Positions 7,400 through 14,727 of a stretch of 23,582 nt of DNA are shown piece by piece. The notes beneath the pieces were generated by a model that saw only the letters and a program-made list of their open reading frames with translations, was not told the DNA's origin and ran no database searches. This DNA is from Clostridiales bacterium UBA3705. GTDB taxonomy: Bacteria; Bacillota_A; Clostridia; Oscillospirales; Oscillospiraceae. Within the stretch, counting starts at the first letter, position 1, and each line of letters starts with the position of its first letter. Both the position numbers and the translations under genes were made by a program. The stretch is from NCBI GenBank assembly GCA_002372735.1, contig DFIE01000153.1:19161-42742 (forward strand), in the 5' to 3' direction.

Positions 7400-8797
7400 T
7401 TACTTGATGTCGTTGCCGGTGAGCTCCTGGCGGAAGCTGGTGGCGGAGCCGTCCTTGTTTTCGGGCTTGTACAGGCCGGGCACCGCGGCGTACAGGGCCG
7501 CGCAGACCACCAGGTCATGCTTCCAGGTGATCTCGTTGGGGGCGTGGGCCTGGCTCTCCGCGCCGGGGCCGAAGCCCACGCAGGGGATGCCGTACCGGCC
7601 CTGGATGGAAACGCCGTTGGTGGAGAAGGTCCACTTGTCGGTGAGGGGTCTTCCCTCTCTCTTTTCTCTCGCAGTCTCGTCGACCCAGAGGCGCTTATCA
7701 CCCCACAGGGCATGGTGGGCATCCACCAGGGCCTGGACGTGGGGCGCGCTCTCTTTGTTGATCCAGGTGGGGAAGAAGGCCTCGGTCTTGTACACATGGC
7801 CGGTCCAGGAGGGACGGTCATACATATACATGGAGACCTTGACGTCCTTGGCGTACTTCTTGCAGGCGGGCAGGTCCTCAATCTCTTTGAGGCAGGACTT
7901 GTAGGTCTCGCCGGCGGTCATGCGGCGGTCAATGGAGATGGAGCAGGAGTCCGCCACCGCGCAGCGGCTGGGAGAGGTGTAGAAAATCTGGCTGGTGGTG
8001 CAGGTGCCCCGGCCCAGGAAACGGGCGTCCTCGTAATGCTCGGGGTTGTACTTGGGATCCAGCATCTTGACCAGGCCCTTGATTTCCTTGTCGTCGCCGG
8101 CGTCGTTCTCGTTCAGATCGCGGACGTTGAGCAGGATCTCGGCCATCTTGTGGATGGCGTTGTCGCCCCGCTCCGGAGCGGAGCCGTGGCAGCTCACGCC
8201 GTGGACGTCCACCCGGATCTCCATACGGCCTCTGTGGCCGCGGTAGATGCCGCCGTCGGTGGGCTCGGTGGAGATCACAAATTCCACCTTGTTTCTGGCA
8301 TCCTCGGGGCCGTCAAAGTATTCGTTTACAATGGACTGCCAGCACATGCCGTCGCAGTCCTCCTCCTGCACGGAGCCGACCACCATGATCTTGTAGCCCT
8401 GGGGAATCAGCCCCAGGTCCTTCATGATCTTGGCGCCGTAGGTGGCAGCCGCCATGCCGCCCTCCTGGTCGGAGCCGCCGCGGCCGTAGATGATGGTATC
8501 GGTCTCGTAGCCCTTGTAGGGATCGGCCTCCCAGTTGGCGATGTTGCCGATGCCCACGGTGTCAATGTGGGAGTCAATGGCAATGATCTTGTCGCCCTCG
8601 CCCATCCAGCCGATGACGTTGCCCAGCTTGTCCACCTCGACCTTGTCGTAGCCCAGCTTTTTCATCTCGTTGGCAATGCACTGCACAACGCCCTTCTCCT
8701 CACAGGATTCGGAAGGGATGGCGATCATGTCCCGCAGGAATCTGCTCATATCGGCCTGATAGGCCTCGGCCGCCTGCTTGATGCGTTCAAAATCCAT
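7400..8797 (-). CDS. ygeY: YgeY-family M20-type metallohydrolase (selenium-metabolism-linked hydrolase family)
   Basis: A 465-aa M20/ArgE-DapE-type peptidase-fold protein. Metal ligands and catalytic residues are visible: SHIDTVG (H77, D79), [10 protein letters not shown] (D110), the Glu pair in VQEEDCDG (E145/E146), STEPTD, and a late histidine in SQAHAPNE. It is the first gene behind the strong leftward promoter and has GGAGG ahead of the ATG at 8797; the frame stays open far upstream but only through the intergenic region and the opposite gene. YgeY travels with ygeW, ssnA and related genes in purine-catabolic clusters, and a role in hydrolysing an amide or ureido intermediate is the likely one (inference). 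The older database label refers to selenium-dependent molybdenum hydroxylase gene neighbourhoods. Confidence 0.9.
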   Translation of the reverse strand: MDFERIKQAAEAYQADMSRFLRDMIAIPSESCEEKGVVQCIANEMKKLGYDKVEVDKLGNVIGWMGEGDKIIAIDSHIDTVGIGNIANWEADPYKGYETDTIIYGRGGSDQEGGMAAATYGAKIMKDLGLIPQGYKIMVVGSVQEEDCDGMCWQSIVNEYFDGPEDARNKVEFVISTEPTDGGIYRGHRGRMEIRVDVHGVSCHGSAPERGDNAIHKMAEILLNVRDLNENDAGDDKEIKGLVKMLDPKYNPEHYEDARFLGRGTCTTSQIFYTSPSRCAVADSCSISIDRRMTAGETYKSCLKEIEDLPACKKYAKDVKVSMYMYDRPSWTGHVYKTEAFFPTWINKESAPHVQALVDAHHALWGDKRLWVDETAREKREGRPLTDKWTFSTNGVSIQGRYGIPCVGFGPGAESQAHAPNEITWKHDLVVCAALYAAVPGLYKPENKDGSATSFRQELTGNDIK

Positions 8798-8868
8798 GGT
8801 ACTACCTCCGTTTATCATATTGTAATCATCTTTCATTCTGCAAACGGGATTGGCGTTTGACCACCTCC

Positions 8869-8896
8869 ATTTTAACACAGGAACGGCAGTTGTCAA
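8869..8896 (-). promoter_or_regulatory. Leftward promoter for ygeY-ygeW-arcC
   Basis: On the minus strand, TTGACA (8896-8891) and TAAAAT (8874-8869) are separated by 16 bases, with TGT before the -10 giving an extended -10. This is a near-consensus sigma-A promoter. The 5' leader is about 65 bases. Confidence 0.8.
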
Positions 8897-8902
8897 CCCG
8901 TT

Positions 8903-8940
8903 ATCAAAAAATAATTTTGAAAAACAAAAAAATTTTTGAT
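8903..8940. promoter_or_regulatory. AT-rich inverted repeat between divergent promoters (candidate operator)
   Basis: ATCAAAAA (8903-8910) and TTTTTGAT (8933-8940) form a perfect 8-bp inverted repeat, centred between the two -35 boxes in an AT-rich block unlike the surrounding GC-rich DNA. It is a plausible site for the adjacent PAS-HTH regulator. Confidence 0.5.
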
Positions 8941-8946
8941 TGCCTA

Positions 8947-8974
8947 TTGATTTCTGAAAATCCTGTGGTATAGT
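8947..8974 (+). promoter_or_regulatory. Rightward promoter for the regulator/PLP-enzyme operon
   Basis: TTGATT (8947-8952) and TATAGT (8969-8974) are 16 bases apart, with TGG before the -10. Start of transcription near 8981 leaves a leader of about 70 bases before the regulator ATG. Confidence 0.75.
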
Positions 8975-9049
8975 ATGAGCAGGCGGACCAGGACCCGAGG
9001 GCGCGTCCGGCGCCCCGCCGGCCGTCAAACCAACCGAGGAGGGACAATT

Positions 9050-9709
9050 ATGCTGACGGCGCAGGAAGTGGAAAACCTGCAAAAAATTGCAAAGGGAATC
9101 GCTGCCCAGTTCGGCAGCAGCTGCGAGGTTGTGGTCCATGAGATCTCTGACCGGGCAGCGGAGCACTCCATCGTCGCCATCGAAAACGGCCACATCACCG
9201 GCCGGAAGCTGGGCGACGGTCCTTCCCAGGTGGTTCTGGAGCAGTTGGGCAAGAAAATCGACCCGGTCAAGGCCGAGGACCGCATCGGCTACCTGACCAA
9301 AACCCCCGGCGGGAAGCTGCTGAAATCCTCCACCATCTATCTGCGGGGAGAGGACGGCAGCGTAAAGGCGCTGTTTTGCATCAACTTTGACATTTCCCCC
9401 CTGGCCCAGGCCTACAACGCCCTGTCCGATCTGGTCTCCATCCAGGACCGGAACCAGGCCGAGCCCGCGGAAATCCCCAACAACGTCAACGACCTGCTCA
9501 ACGAGCTGATCGAGCGCTCTGTCCACCTGGTGGGCAAGCCGGTGGAGCTGATGACCAAAGAGGACAAGGTCCGGGCCATTCAGTTTTTATCCAACTCCGG
9601 CGCCCTGCTCATCACCAAATCCGGCGATAAGATCGCCAACTATTTCGGCATTTCCAAATACACCCTGTACTCATATCTTGACACCAAATTAGGAGGAGAA
9701 ACCACATGA
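9050..9709 (+). CDS. YheO-type PAS-HTH transcriptional regulator
   Basis: A 219-aa protein. Residues of about 10-120 match the YheO-like PAS domain layout ([14 protein letters not shown] near the start, then [13 protein letters not shown], and [19 protein letters not shown]). Residues of about 165-215 form a C-terminal helix-turn-helix ending in [26 protein letters not shown] precedes the ATG at 9050; the upstream in-frame start at 8975 lies at the promoter and has no ribosome site. The stop overlaps the next start (ATGA), implying translational coupling with the PLP enzyme. It most likely senses a pathway ligand and controls the divergent promoters upstream (inference). The E. coli ygeW cluster instead uses a sigma-54 activator, YgeV. 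Confidence 0.85.
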   Translation: MLTAQEVENLQKIAKGIAAQFGSSCEVVVHEISDRAAEHSIVAIENGHITGRKLGDGPSQVVLEQLGKKIDPVKAEDRIGYLTKTPGGKLLKSSTIYLRGEDGSVKALFCINFDISPLAQAYNALSDLVSIQDRNQAEPAEIPNNVNDLLNELIERSVHLVGKPVELMTKEDKVRAIQFLSNSGALLITKSGDKIANYFGISKYTLYSYLDTKLGGETT

Positions 9710-11178
9710 TTGATCTGAGCATCCACAAGGAAGGTCTGGCCCACAACATCGAAAAGGCCAGGGAAAACAACATCATCATCCCCACCATCGCGCAGATGCA
9801 GAATCCCGATCTCATTCCTGAGAAGATCAAGGACAAGCTCTCCAAAACCGACCTTTGGGCCGTGGACCCCATCAACCTGTTCCGCATCTCCTGGCACAAC
9901 GAGGCCAAGGAGTCCGGCGGTCTGTTCCAAAAGGTCCCCAATTATGTAGAAATCCCCTCCAAGCTCTCCGGCGTGCCCTGCCGCATCCTGGCCATGGCCG
10001 GCAAGTGGTTCCCCACCGGCTGCCACAAGGTGGGCGCCTCCTTCGGCTGCCTGGCTCCCCGCCTGGTTACCGGTCAGTTTGACGCCACCTATCACCATGC
10101 GGTGTGGCCCTCCACCGGCAACTACTGCCGCGGCGGCGCCTTCAACTCCAAGCTGCTGGCCTGCGACTCTGTGGCCATCCTGCCCCAGGATATGTCCAAG
10201 GAGCGGTTCGACTGGCTGAAGTCCATTGCCGGCAGAATCATCGCCACCCCGGGCTGCGAGTCCAACGTGAAGGAAATCTTTGACAAGACCTGGGAGCTGA
10301 AGCAGGATCCCTCCATGATGATCTTCAACCAGTTTGCCGAGATGGGCAACCCCCTGTGGCACTACAACGTCACCGGCTACGCCCTGGCAGAGCTGTTTGA
10401 GGCCGTAAAGAAGCCCGGCCAGCGGCTGGCCGGCGCCGCCTTCACCTCCGGCTCCGCCGGCACCATGAGCGCGGGCGACCTGCTCAAGGAGCGCTATCCC
10501 CGGATGAAGCTGGCCGTGGGCGAGGCCCTGCAGTGCCCCACCATTGTGAACAACGGCTTCGGCGGCCACCGCATTGAGGGCATCGGCGACAAGCACATCC
10601 CCTGGGTGCACAACGTGCGCAACACCGACATGGGCATCGCCATTGACGACGAGGACTCCCAGCGCCTGCTGCGGCTGTTCAACACCCCCGAGGGCCAGCA
10701 GTACCTGAAGGACGAGCTGGGCATGACCGACGAGCAGATCGAAAAGTTCACCTGGATGGGCATCTCCGGCATTGCCAACGTGCTGTGCTGCATCAAGATG
10801 GCCAAGTGGTACGAGCTGGGCGAGGACGACGTGCTGGTCACCGTGCTCACCGACTCCGCCGTGATGTACAAGTCCCGGGTGGAGGAGCTCAACGACATGC
10901 ACGGTGCCTACACCGTCACCGAGGCCGCCAAGGATCACGCCCTGCATATGCTGGGCCTGAAGACCGACTCCATGCTGGAGCTCACCTACCCCGAGCGCAA
11001 GCGGGTGCACAACCTGAAGTACTACACCTGGGTGGAGCAGCAGCAGATGGACGTGGAGGACCTGAACGACCAGTGGTACAAGCCCCAGGTCTGGGACGAG
11101 GTCCACAAGCAGGCTGCCGACCTGGACAAGCTCATCGACGCCTTTAACGACGAGGTGGGCCTGCTGGCCAAGCTGTAA
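9706..11178 (+). CDS. Fold-type-II PLP-dependent enzyme, 490 aa, of a purine-catabolism-type locus
   Basis: A tryptophan-synthase-beta-like PLP enzyme. The likely Schiff-base lysine is K108 in CHKVGASFG. STGNYCRGGA (from 136) matches the substrate-carboxylate loop of this fold, and GSAGTMSAGD (from about 249) is the glycine-rich PLP-phosphate loop. At 490 residues it is longer than, and clearly not a close match to, E. coli diaminopropionate ammonia-lyase YgeX (about 400 aa), although it occupies the YgeX position next to ygeW and ygeY. It probably catalyses beta- or alpha,beta-elimination of a diamino acid such as 2,3-diaminopropionate to pyruvate or a keto acid plus ammonia (inference). The start overlaps the regulator stop by four bases. 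The reaction is unproven and beta-replacement chemistry is possible. Confidence 0.75.
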   Translation: MIDLSIHKEGLAHNIEKARENNIIIPTIAQMQNPDLIPEKIKDKLSKTDLWAVDPINLFRISWHNEAKESGGLFQKVPNYVEIPSKLSGVPCRILAMAGKWFPTGCHKVGASFGCLAPRLVTGQFDATYHHAVWPSTGNYCRGGAFNSKLLACDSVAILPQDMSKERFDWLKSIAGRIIATPGCESNVKEIFDKTWELKQDPSMMIFNQFAEMGNPLWHYNVTGYALAELFEAVKKPGQRLAGAAFTSGSAGTMSAGDLLKERYPRMKLAVGEALQCPTIVNNGFGGHRIEGIGDKHIPWVHNVRNTDMGIAIDDEDSQRLLRLFNTPEGQQYLKDELGMTDEQIEKFTWMGISGIANVLCCIKMAKWYELGEDDVLVTVLTDSAVMYKSRVEELNDMHGAYTVTEAAKDHALHMLGLKTDSMLELTYPERKRVHNLKYYTWVEQQQMDVEDLNDQWYKPQVWDEVHKQAADLDKLIDAFNDEVGLLAKL

Positions 11179-11191
11179 GACAACACACCCT

Positions 11192-11239
11192 ACAATAGGC
11201 AATGGGAGAACACAGGCGCTCCTGTTGCCTATTGTTTGA
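11192..11239 (+). terminator. Long intra-operon hairpin (terminator or attenuator)
   Basis: ACAATAGGCAA (11192-11202) pairs perfectly with TTGCCTATTGT (11225-11235), with an inner GGAG/CTCC pairing; TTG follows. It lies between the two PLP enzyme genes and probably attenuates or processes the transcript. Confidence 0.6.
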
Positions 11240-11266
11240 ACCTGGGCTCACAACAAAGGAGATTCT

Positions 11267-12508
11267 ATGAAAAACGTCATCTGCGGCCGCTGCGTCAAGT
11301 GCGGCAAGGAATACCCCGCCGTCCCCAATCTCACCAACTGCGAGTGCGGCGGCATCCTGGATATTATTTACGACTACGACTATATCAAGGCGCACTTCAC
11401 CAAGGAAACCCTGAAGCACCGCCAGAACCCCACCATGTGGCGCTACCGGGAGCTGCTGCCCGTGGAGCCCGACACCCCCGACACCCCCCTGCGGGTGGGC
11501 TGGAGCCCCCTGTATGAGGCCGACCGCCTGGCAAAGCTGCTGGGCATCCAAAAGCTCTGGATCAAGGACGACGGCATCAACCCCACCGCCTCGCTGAAGG
11601 ACCGGGCCTCCGCCATGGCGGTGGCCAAGGCCAAAGAGGCCGGGGCCAAGGTGATTGCCTGCTCTTCCACCGGCAATGCGGCCTCCTCCCTTGCGGGCAA
11701 CGCCGCGGCGGCGGGGCTGAAGACCTATATCTTTGTCCCCTCCAGGGCCCCCAAGGGCAAGGTGGCCCAGCTGATGACCTTCGGCGCCACGGTCATTTCC
11801 GTCCAGGGCAGCTATGAGGACACCTTTGAGCTGTCCAAGCAGGCCATCGACAAGTGGGGCTGGTACAACCGCAACGCCGCCATCAACCCCTATCTGTCCG
11901 AGGGCAAGAAGACCGTGGGGCTGGAGATCATGGAGCAGCTGAACTGGCAGGTGCCGGACTACATCGCCATCTCCGTGGGCGACGGCTGCACCATCGCCGG
12001 CCTGTGGAAGGGCCTGAAGGATCTGTACGCCATCGGCTTTATTGACCGGCTGCCCCGGCTGATCTCCGCCCAGGCGGAGGGCTGCCATCCCATCAACCGG
12101 GCCATTGAGACCGGCGAAGACTGGTACCCGATGGAGGAGAATACCCTGGCCGACTCCATCGCCGTGGGCGTGCCCCGGAACGCGGACAAGGCCCTGATGG
12201 CCATCCGGGAGTCCAACGGCATTGTGGTCAACGTGACCGACGAGGAGATCATGGCCGCCCAGAAGCTGCTGGGCACCACCTGCGGCGTCTTCGGCGAGCC
12301 CGCGGGCGTCACCGGCACCGCCGGCCTCAAAAAGCTCTGCGAGCAGGGCAAGATCCCCGCCGACGCCACGGTGGTCAGCGTGGTCACCGGCAACGGCCTG
12401 AAGGACGTGGCCAACGCCATCAAGGCCTGCGGCGACCCCATCTCCATCCCCTCTGACATGAATCTGCTGCTCAAGGCCTTTGCCGCGCACGACATCCACC
12501 CGGAATAA
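11267..12508 (+). CDS. Threonine-synthase-family PLP enzyme with N-terminal zinc ribbon
   Basis: A 413-aa fold-type-II PLP enzyme. The N-terminus has a small zinc ribbon (C9, C12, C25, C27). The PLP lysine is K111 in NPTASLKDRAS, SSTGNAASSLAG is the substrate loop, and SVGDGCTIAG the phosphate loop. The overall layout is that of threonine synthase/cysteate-synthase-like proteins. Its position downstream of the regulator and the 490-aa PLP enzyme, in a locus with ygeW and ygeY, argues that it acts in catabolism of an amino-acid intermediate rather than in threonine biosynthesis; no hom or thrB gene is adjacent. AAAGGAG precedes the ATG. The substrate is unknown: O-phosphohomoserine remains possible. 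Confidence 0.8.
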   Translation: MKNVICGRCVKCGKEYPAVPNLTNCECGGILDIIYDYDYIKAHFTKETLKHRQNPTMWRYRELLPVEPDTPDTPLRVGWSPLYEADRLAKLLGIQKLWIKDDGINPTASLKDRASAMAVAKAKEAGAKVIACSSTGNAASSLAGNAAAAGLKTYIFVPSRAPKGKVAQLMTFGATVISVQGSYEDTFELSKQAIDKWGWYNRNAAINPYLSEGKKTVGLEIMEQLNWQVPDYIAISVGDGCTIAGLWKGLKDLYAIGFIDRLPRLISAQAEGCHPINRAIETGEDWYPMEENTLADSIAVGVPRNADKALMAIRESNGIVVNVTDEEIMAAQKLLGTTCGVFGEPAGVTGTAGLKKLCEQGKIPADATVVSVVTGNGLKDVANAIKACGDPISIPSDMNLLLKAFAAHDIHPE

Positions 12509-12527
12509 TCCCGCCGCCCAACTGCCC

Positions 12528-12563
12528 AAGTCCCCCCATCCGTCCGGATGGGGGGACTTGTTT
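12528..12563 (+). terminator. Strong Rho-independent terminator
   Basis: A 14-bp perfect stem (AAGTCCCCCCATCC, 12528-12541, with its complement 12546-12559) encloses a GTCC loop and is followed by GTTT. It ends the PLP-enzyme operon and isolates the next one. Confidence 0.88.
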
Positions 12564-12589
12564 CATCCCGGAGAGAAACTTTCCTGGGG

Positions 12590-12660
12590 CAATTTTTGAT
12601 TTTTTTGTAAGATTTTCATAGATTTTTACACACGTATGTGATATGATGATAGTATCTGAA
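12590..12660 (+). promoter_or_regulatory. AT-rich region with candidate promoter for the Hsp70/Vps4-like operon
   Basis: A T-rich block unlike its GC-rich surroundings contains TATGAT (12642-12647) as a good -10 candidate. No convincing -35 lies at 16-18 bases (TAGATT at best), so it may need an activator or another sigma factor. It is the only obvious place for a promoter between the terminator at 12528 and the operon start. Confidence 0.4.
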
Positions 12661-12692
12661 AATATATGCTGCGAAGCTTTGGAGGGATCTGT

Positions 12693-12959
12693 ATGTGGAG
12701 CTGTCCTGTCTGCGGGCGGTCAATGCCAAACAGCAAGCGTCTTTGTGCCTGCGGGCTGGACGTCACCGGGGATTTTCTCTCCTGCAGAACCGTGTGCCGG
12801 GTGCCGCCGGAGGACGTGGCCAGGCTGCGAAAGCTGATGGAGGCCCACAGGGCCGGTCCCGCCCAGACCGAGCACCGGGACGGCGAATGGGATTTCCGCT
12901 GGATGGAAACCGAAAAGGGCGGCTTTCAGGCCAAAATCTTCCGGAACCACAAGCAATAG
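12693..12959 (+). CDS. Small zinc-ribbon protein, first gene of the operon
   Basis: An 88-aa protein with an N-terminal zinc-binding motif (C4-x2-C7 and C18-x-C20) followed by a mostly hydrophilic region rich in Arg, Glu and Trp. GGAGGG (12681-12686) lies 6 bases before the ATG at 12693, which is why this start is chosen over an in-frame ATG at 12666. No membrane segment is visible. It leads a packed operon with another zinc-ribbon protein (17864), an Hsp70-like ATPase and a Vps4-like ATPase. It may be an adaptor; the function is unknown. Confidence 0.7.
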   Translation: MWSCPVCGRSMPNSKRLCACGLDVTGDFLSCRTVCRVPPEDVARLRKLMEAHRAGPAQTEHRDGEWDFRWMETEKGGFQAKIFRNHKQ

Positions 12960-12994
12960 GCCCCGTCCAATCTGAGGAAAAGTAGAGGCATGCC

Positions 12995-14716
12995 ATGACA
13001 GAACTGAAACGTGCCAACGGCTGGCTGCAGCTGATGTTTGCCGGCCCGAACGATATTTACCAGCTGCCCAGCCTGATCCGGGTGGATCTGCGGCGGTATC
13101 TGTTCTACTGCCTGCGCAAAAGCGGGTTCCAGGGGGTGTTCTTCTGGGAGCGGCCGGAGCAGGCGCCGGTGCTGCGGATTCCCGACCTGCCCACCAGCCA
13201 GGTCTATGAGCAGTCCCTGCCCAAGAAAAAGCTGTTCCGCACCGCCCAATACGGCGAGCTTGCCGACGCCCAGGGCATTGACGCCAAATACGACTGGGCC
13301 GAGGCCTGGGTGGAGGACGACGAGGCCCTGGTGGCCCTGCTGCAGCGGCTGATGTCCACCCCTGCGCCCAACGCGGTGGTGGTGAGCCTGGGGGAGTTTG
13401 AGCGGCTGTTCCGCAGCCCCGAGCTGCTCAGCTGGCTGCGCCGGCAGCACCGGGAGGCGGGCTCCGCCTTTACGGGGCTGTTGCTGATCACCGCCACAGA
13501 CCAGTGCGCAGACTCCTGCCGCTATCTCACCGACCCGGACTGCGCCCTGGTGCAGCTGTTTCCCGAGCTGAAGCAGGCCCTGAAGCCCGACATCCACACC
13601 GACCTGTACCTGAGTCTGCGCCAGTGGCTGGGCAAGCGCTGCACGGTGCTGCTGCCCACCGCCGAGCGGCTGGAGCCGGTTTTGACCCAGGCCCTGCTCT
13701 TTGAGCCGGAGAACAAGCTCTTCTCCTGGCAGCTGGAGCGGCTGCCCCAGCTGTGCCAGGTCATGGCCCGTTCCGCAGTGTCCGCCAAGCTGCGGCAAAA
13801 GCTGGGCTACCCCTTCCCCCCGGATTGGCGGCCCACGGTGGAGAGCTATGACCAGCTGTTCCATACCGTGTCCTTTACCGACTGCCTGAAAACCTTTTTG
13901 GACAGCTGCGGCATCCCCCCGGACGAGCTGTTTGCCGCCACCTTGCGGCTGGAGTACCCCGAGGATGAGGAGCTGCCCTTCCTCCAGTCTGACAACCCCC
14001 TGCTCAGCCGCTGGCAGCGGATTGAGAGCCAGCTGTCCCACCGTTCCGATGCCGGGGAGCTGGTGCCCGCCGCCCGGAAGATCCGGGTGATGCTGCGCAA
14101 TCTCAGCCTGCGGGGGCCCATCCCCGAGGAGCGCACCGAGATCATGCTGGGGCTGCTGGAGTCTGTAAACAAGAGCGTGCTGCGCACCGACGGCACCGGC
14201 CGCATCCGGCACAAGCTGATCGGCCTGCGCAGCTATCTGGACAACTACTACGACGCCTGCAGCAAGGACTATCTCACCAGCTGCCAGGCCATGTTCGGCA
14301 TGGTGGAGCAGCTGGTCCACTACGACAACCTGATCCGCAACAGCGAGGCCGCCGCCGCGCGCTGCAAGCTGCAGTTTGAGCAGTACCGCGCCCAGGCCAA
14401 AACCGCGCCCACCGAGGCCCAGCGCACCGAGGCCAAGGACAACGCCCTGCGCTGCCACCAGCAGAATATGAACTATGAGGCCATCTTAAACCGGCAGCGC
14501 CAGGAGCGCAGCTCCTGGCAGAGTAATCTGGATCAGATGGAGCAGCTGCTGGGCACCGATATGCTCCACAGCGGCGCCGAGCGGGAGCAGCTGGCCGAAT
14601 ACACCCAGGCCATCTCCCAGCGCCTGGCGGAGACCCTCTCCGCCCCCGTCCAGCCCCCCACCCTGTACGACGGGGTGGACAACTGGCAGGAGACCATCGA
14701 CCAGCTTGCACTATGA
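12995..14716 (+). CDS. Orphan 573-aa operon protein with C-terminal coiled coil
   Basis: I do not recognise a family. The first part (about 1-180) has alternating strands and helices (SLIRVDLRRYLFYCLRKSG, NAVVVSLGEFERLF, FTGLLLITATD), which recalls a P-loop or Rossmann-like layout, but no Walker A motif is present. The middle is helical, and residues of about 450-545 (rich in Ala, Gln, Arg and Glu) look like a coiled coil. No signal peptide or membrane segment is seen. AGAGG (12984-12988) lies 6 bases before the ATG. It lies directly before the Hsp70-like gene (11-base gap), so it is probably a partner, possibly an adaptor or a degenerate ATPase scaffold (inference). Confidence 0.75.
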   Translation: MTELKRANGWLQLMFAGPNDIYQLPSLIRVDLRRYLFYCLRKSGFQGVFFWERPEQAPVLRIPDLPTSQVYEQSLPKKKLFRTAQYGELADAQGIDAKYDWAEAWVEDDEALVALLQRLMSTPAPNAVVVSLGEFERLFRSPELLSWLRRQHREAGSAFTGLLLITATDQCADSCRYLTDPDCALVQLFPELKQALKPDIHTDLYLSLRQWLGKRCTVLLPTAERLEPVLTQALLFEPENKLFSWQLERLPQLCQVMARSAVSAKLRQKLGYPFPPDWRPTVESYDQLFHTVSFTDCLKTFLDSCGIPPDELFAATLRLEYPEDEELPFLQSDNPLLSRWQRIESQLSHRSDAGELVPAARKIRVMLRNLSLRGPIPEERTEIMLGLLESVNKSVLRTDGTGRIRHKLIGLRSYLDNYYDACSKDYLTSCQAMFGMVEQLVHYDNLIRNSEAAAARCKLQFEQYRAQAKTAPTEAQRTEAKDNALRCHQQNMNYEAILNRQRQERSSWQSNLDQMEQLLGTDMLHSGAEREQLAEYTQAISQRLAETLSAPVQPPTLYDGVDNWQETIDQLAL

Positions 14717-14727
14717 GGTGAATGGAT

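Noticed and set aside
6098..8860. Plus-strand 920-codon open frame opposite ygeW and ygeY
   Set aside because: Shadow of the leftward genes; the opposite strand has complete, recognisable enzymes with ribosome sites.
8975..9049. Upstream start of the PAS-HTH regulator at 8975
   Set aside because: The ATG overlaps the promoter -10 region and lacks a ribosome site; the ATG at 9050 has a good one.
9706..11178. Naming the 490-aa PLP enzyme ygeX/dpaL
   Set aside because: Length and motif context differ from E. coli YgeX; only position and fold type agree, so the symbol was withheld.
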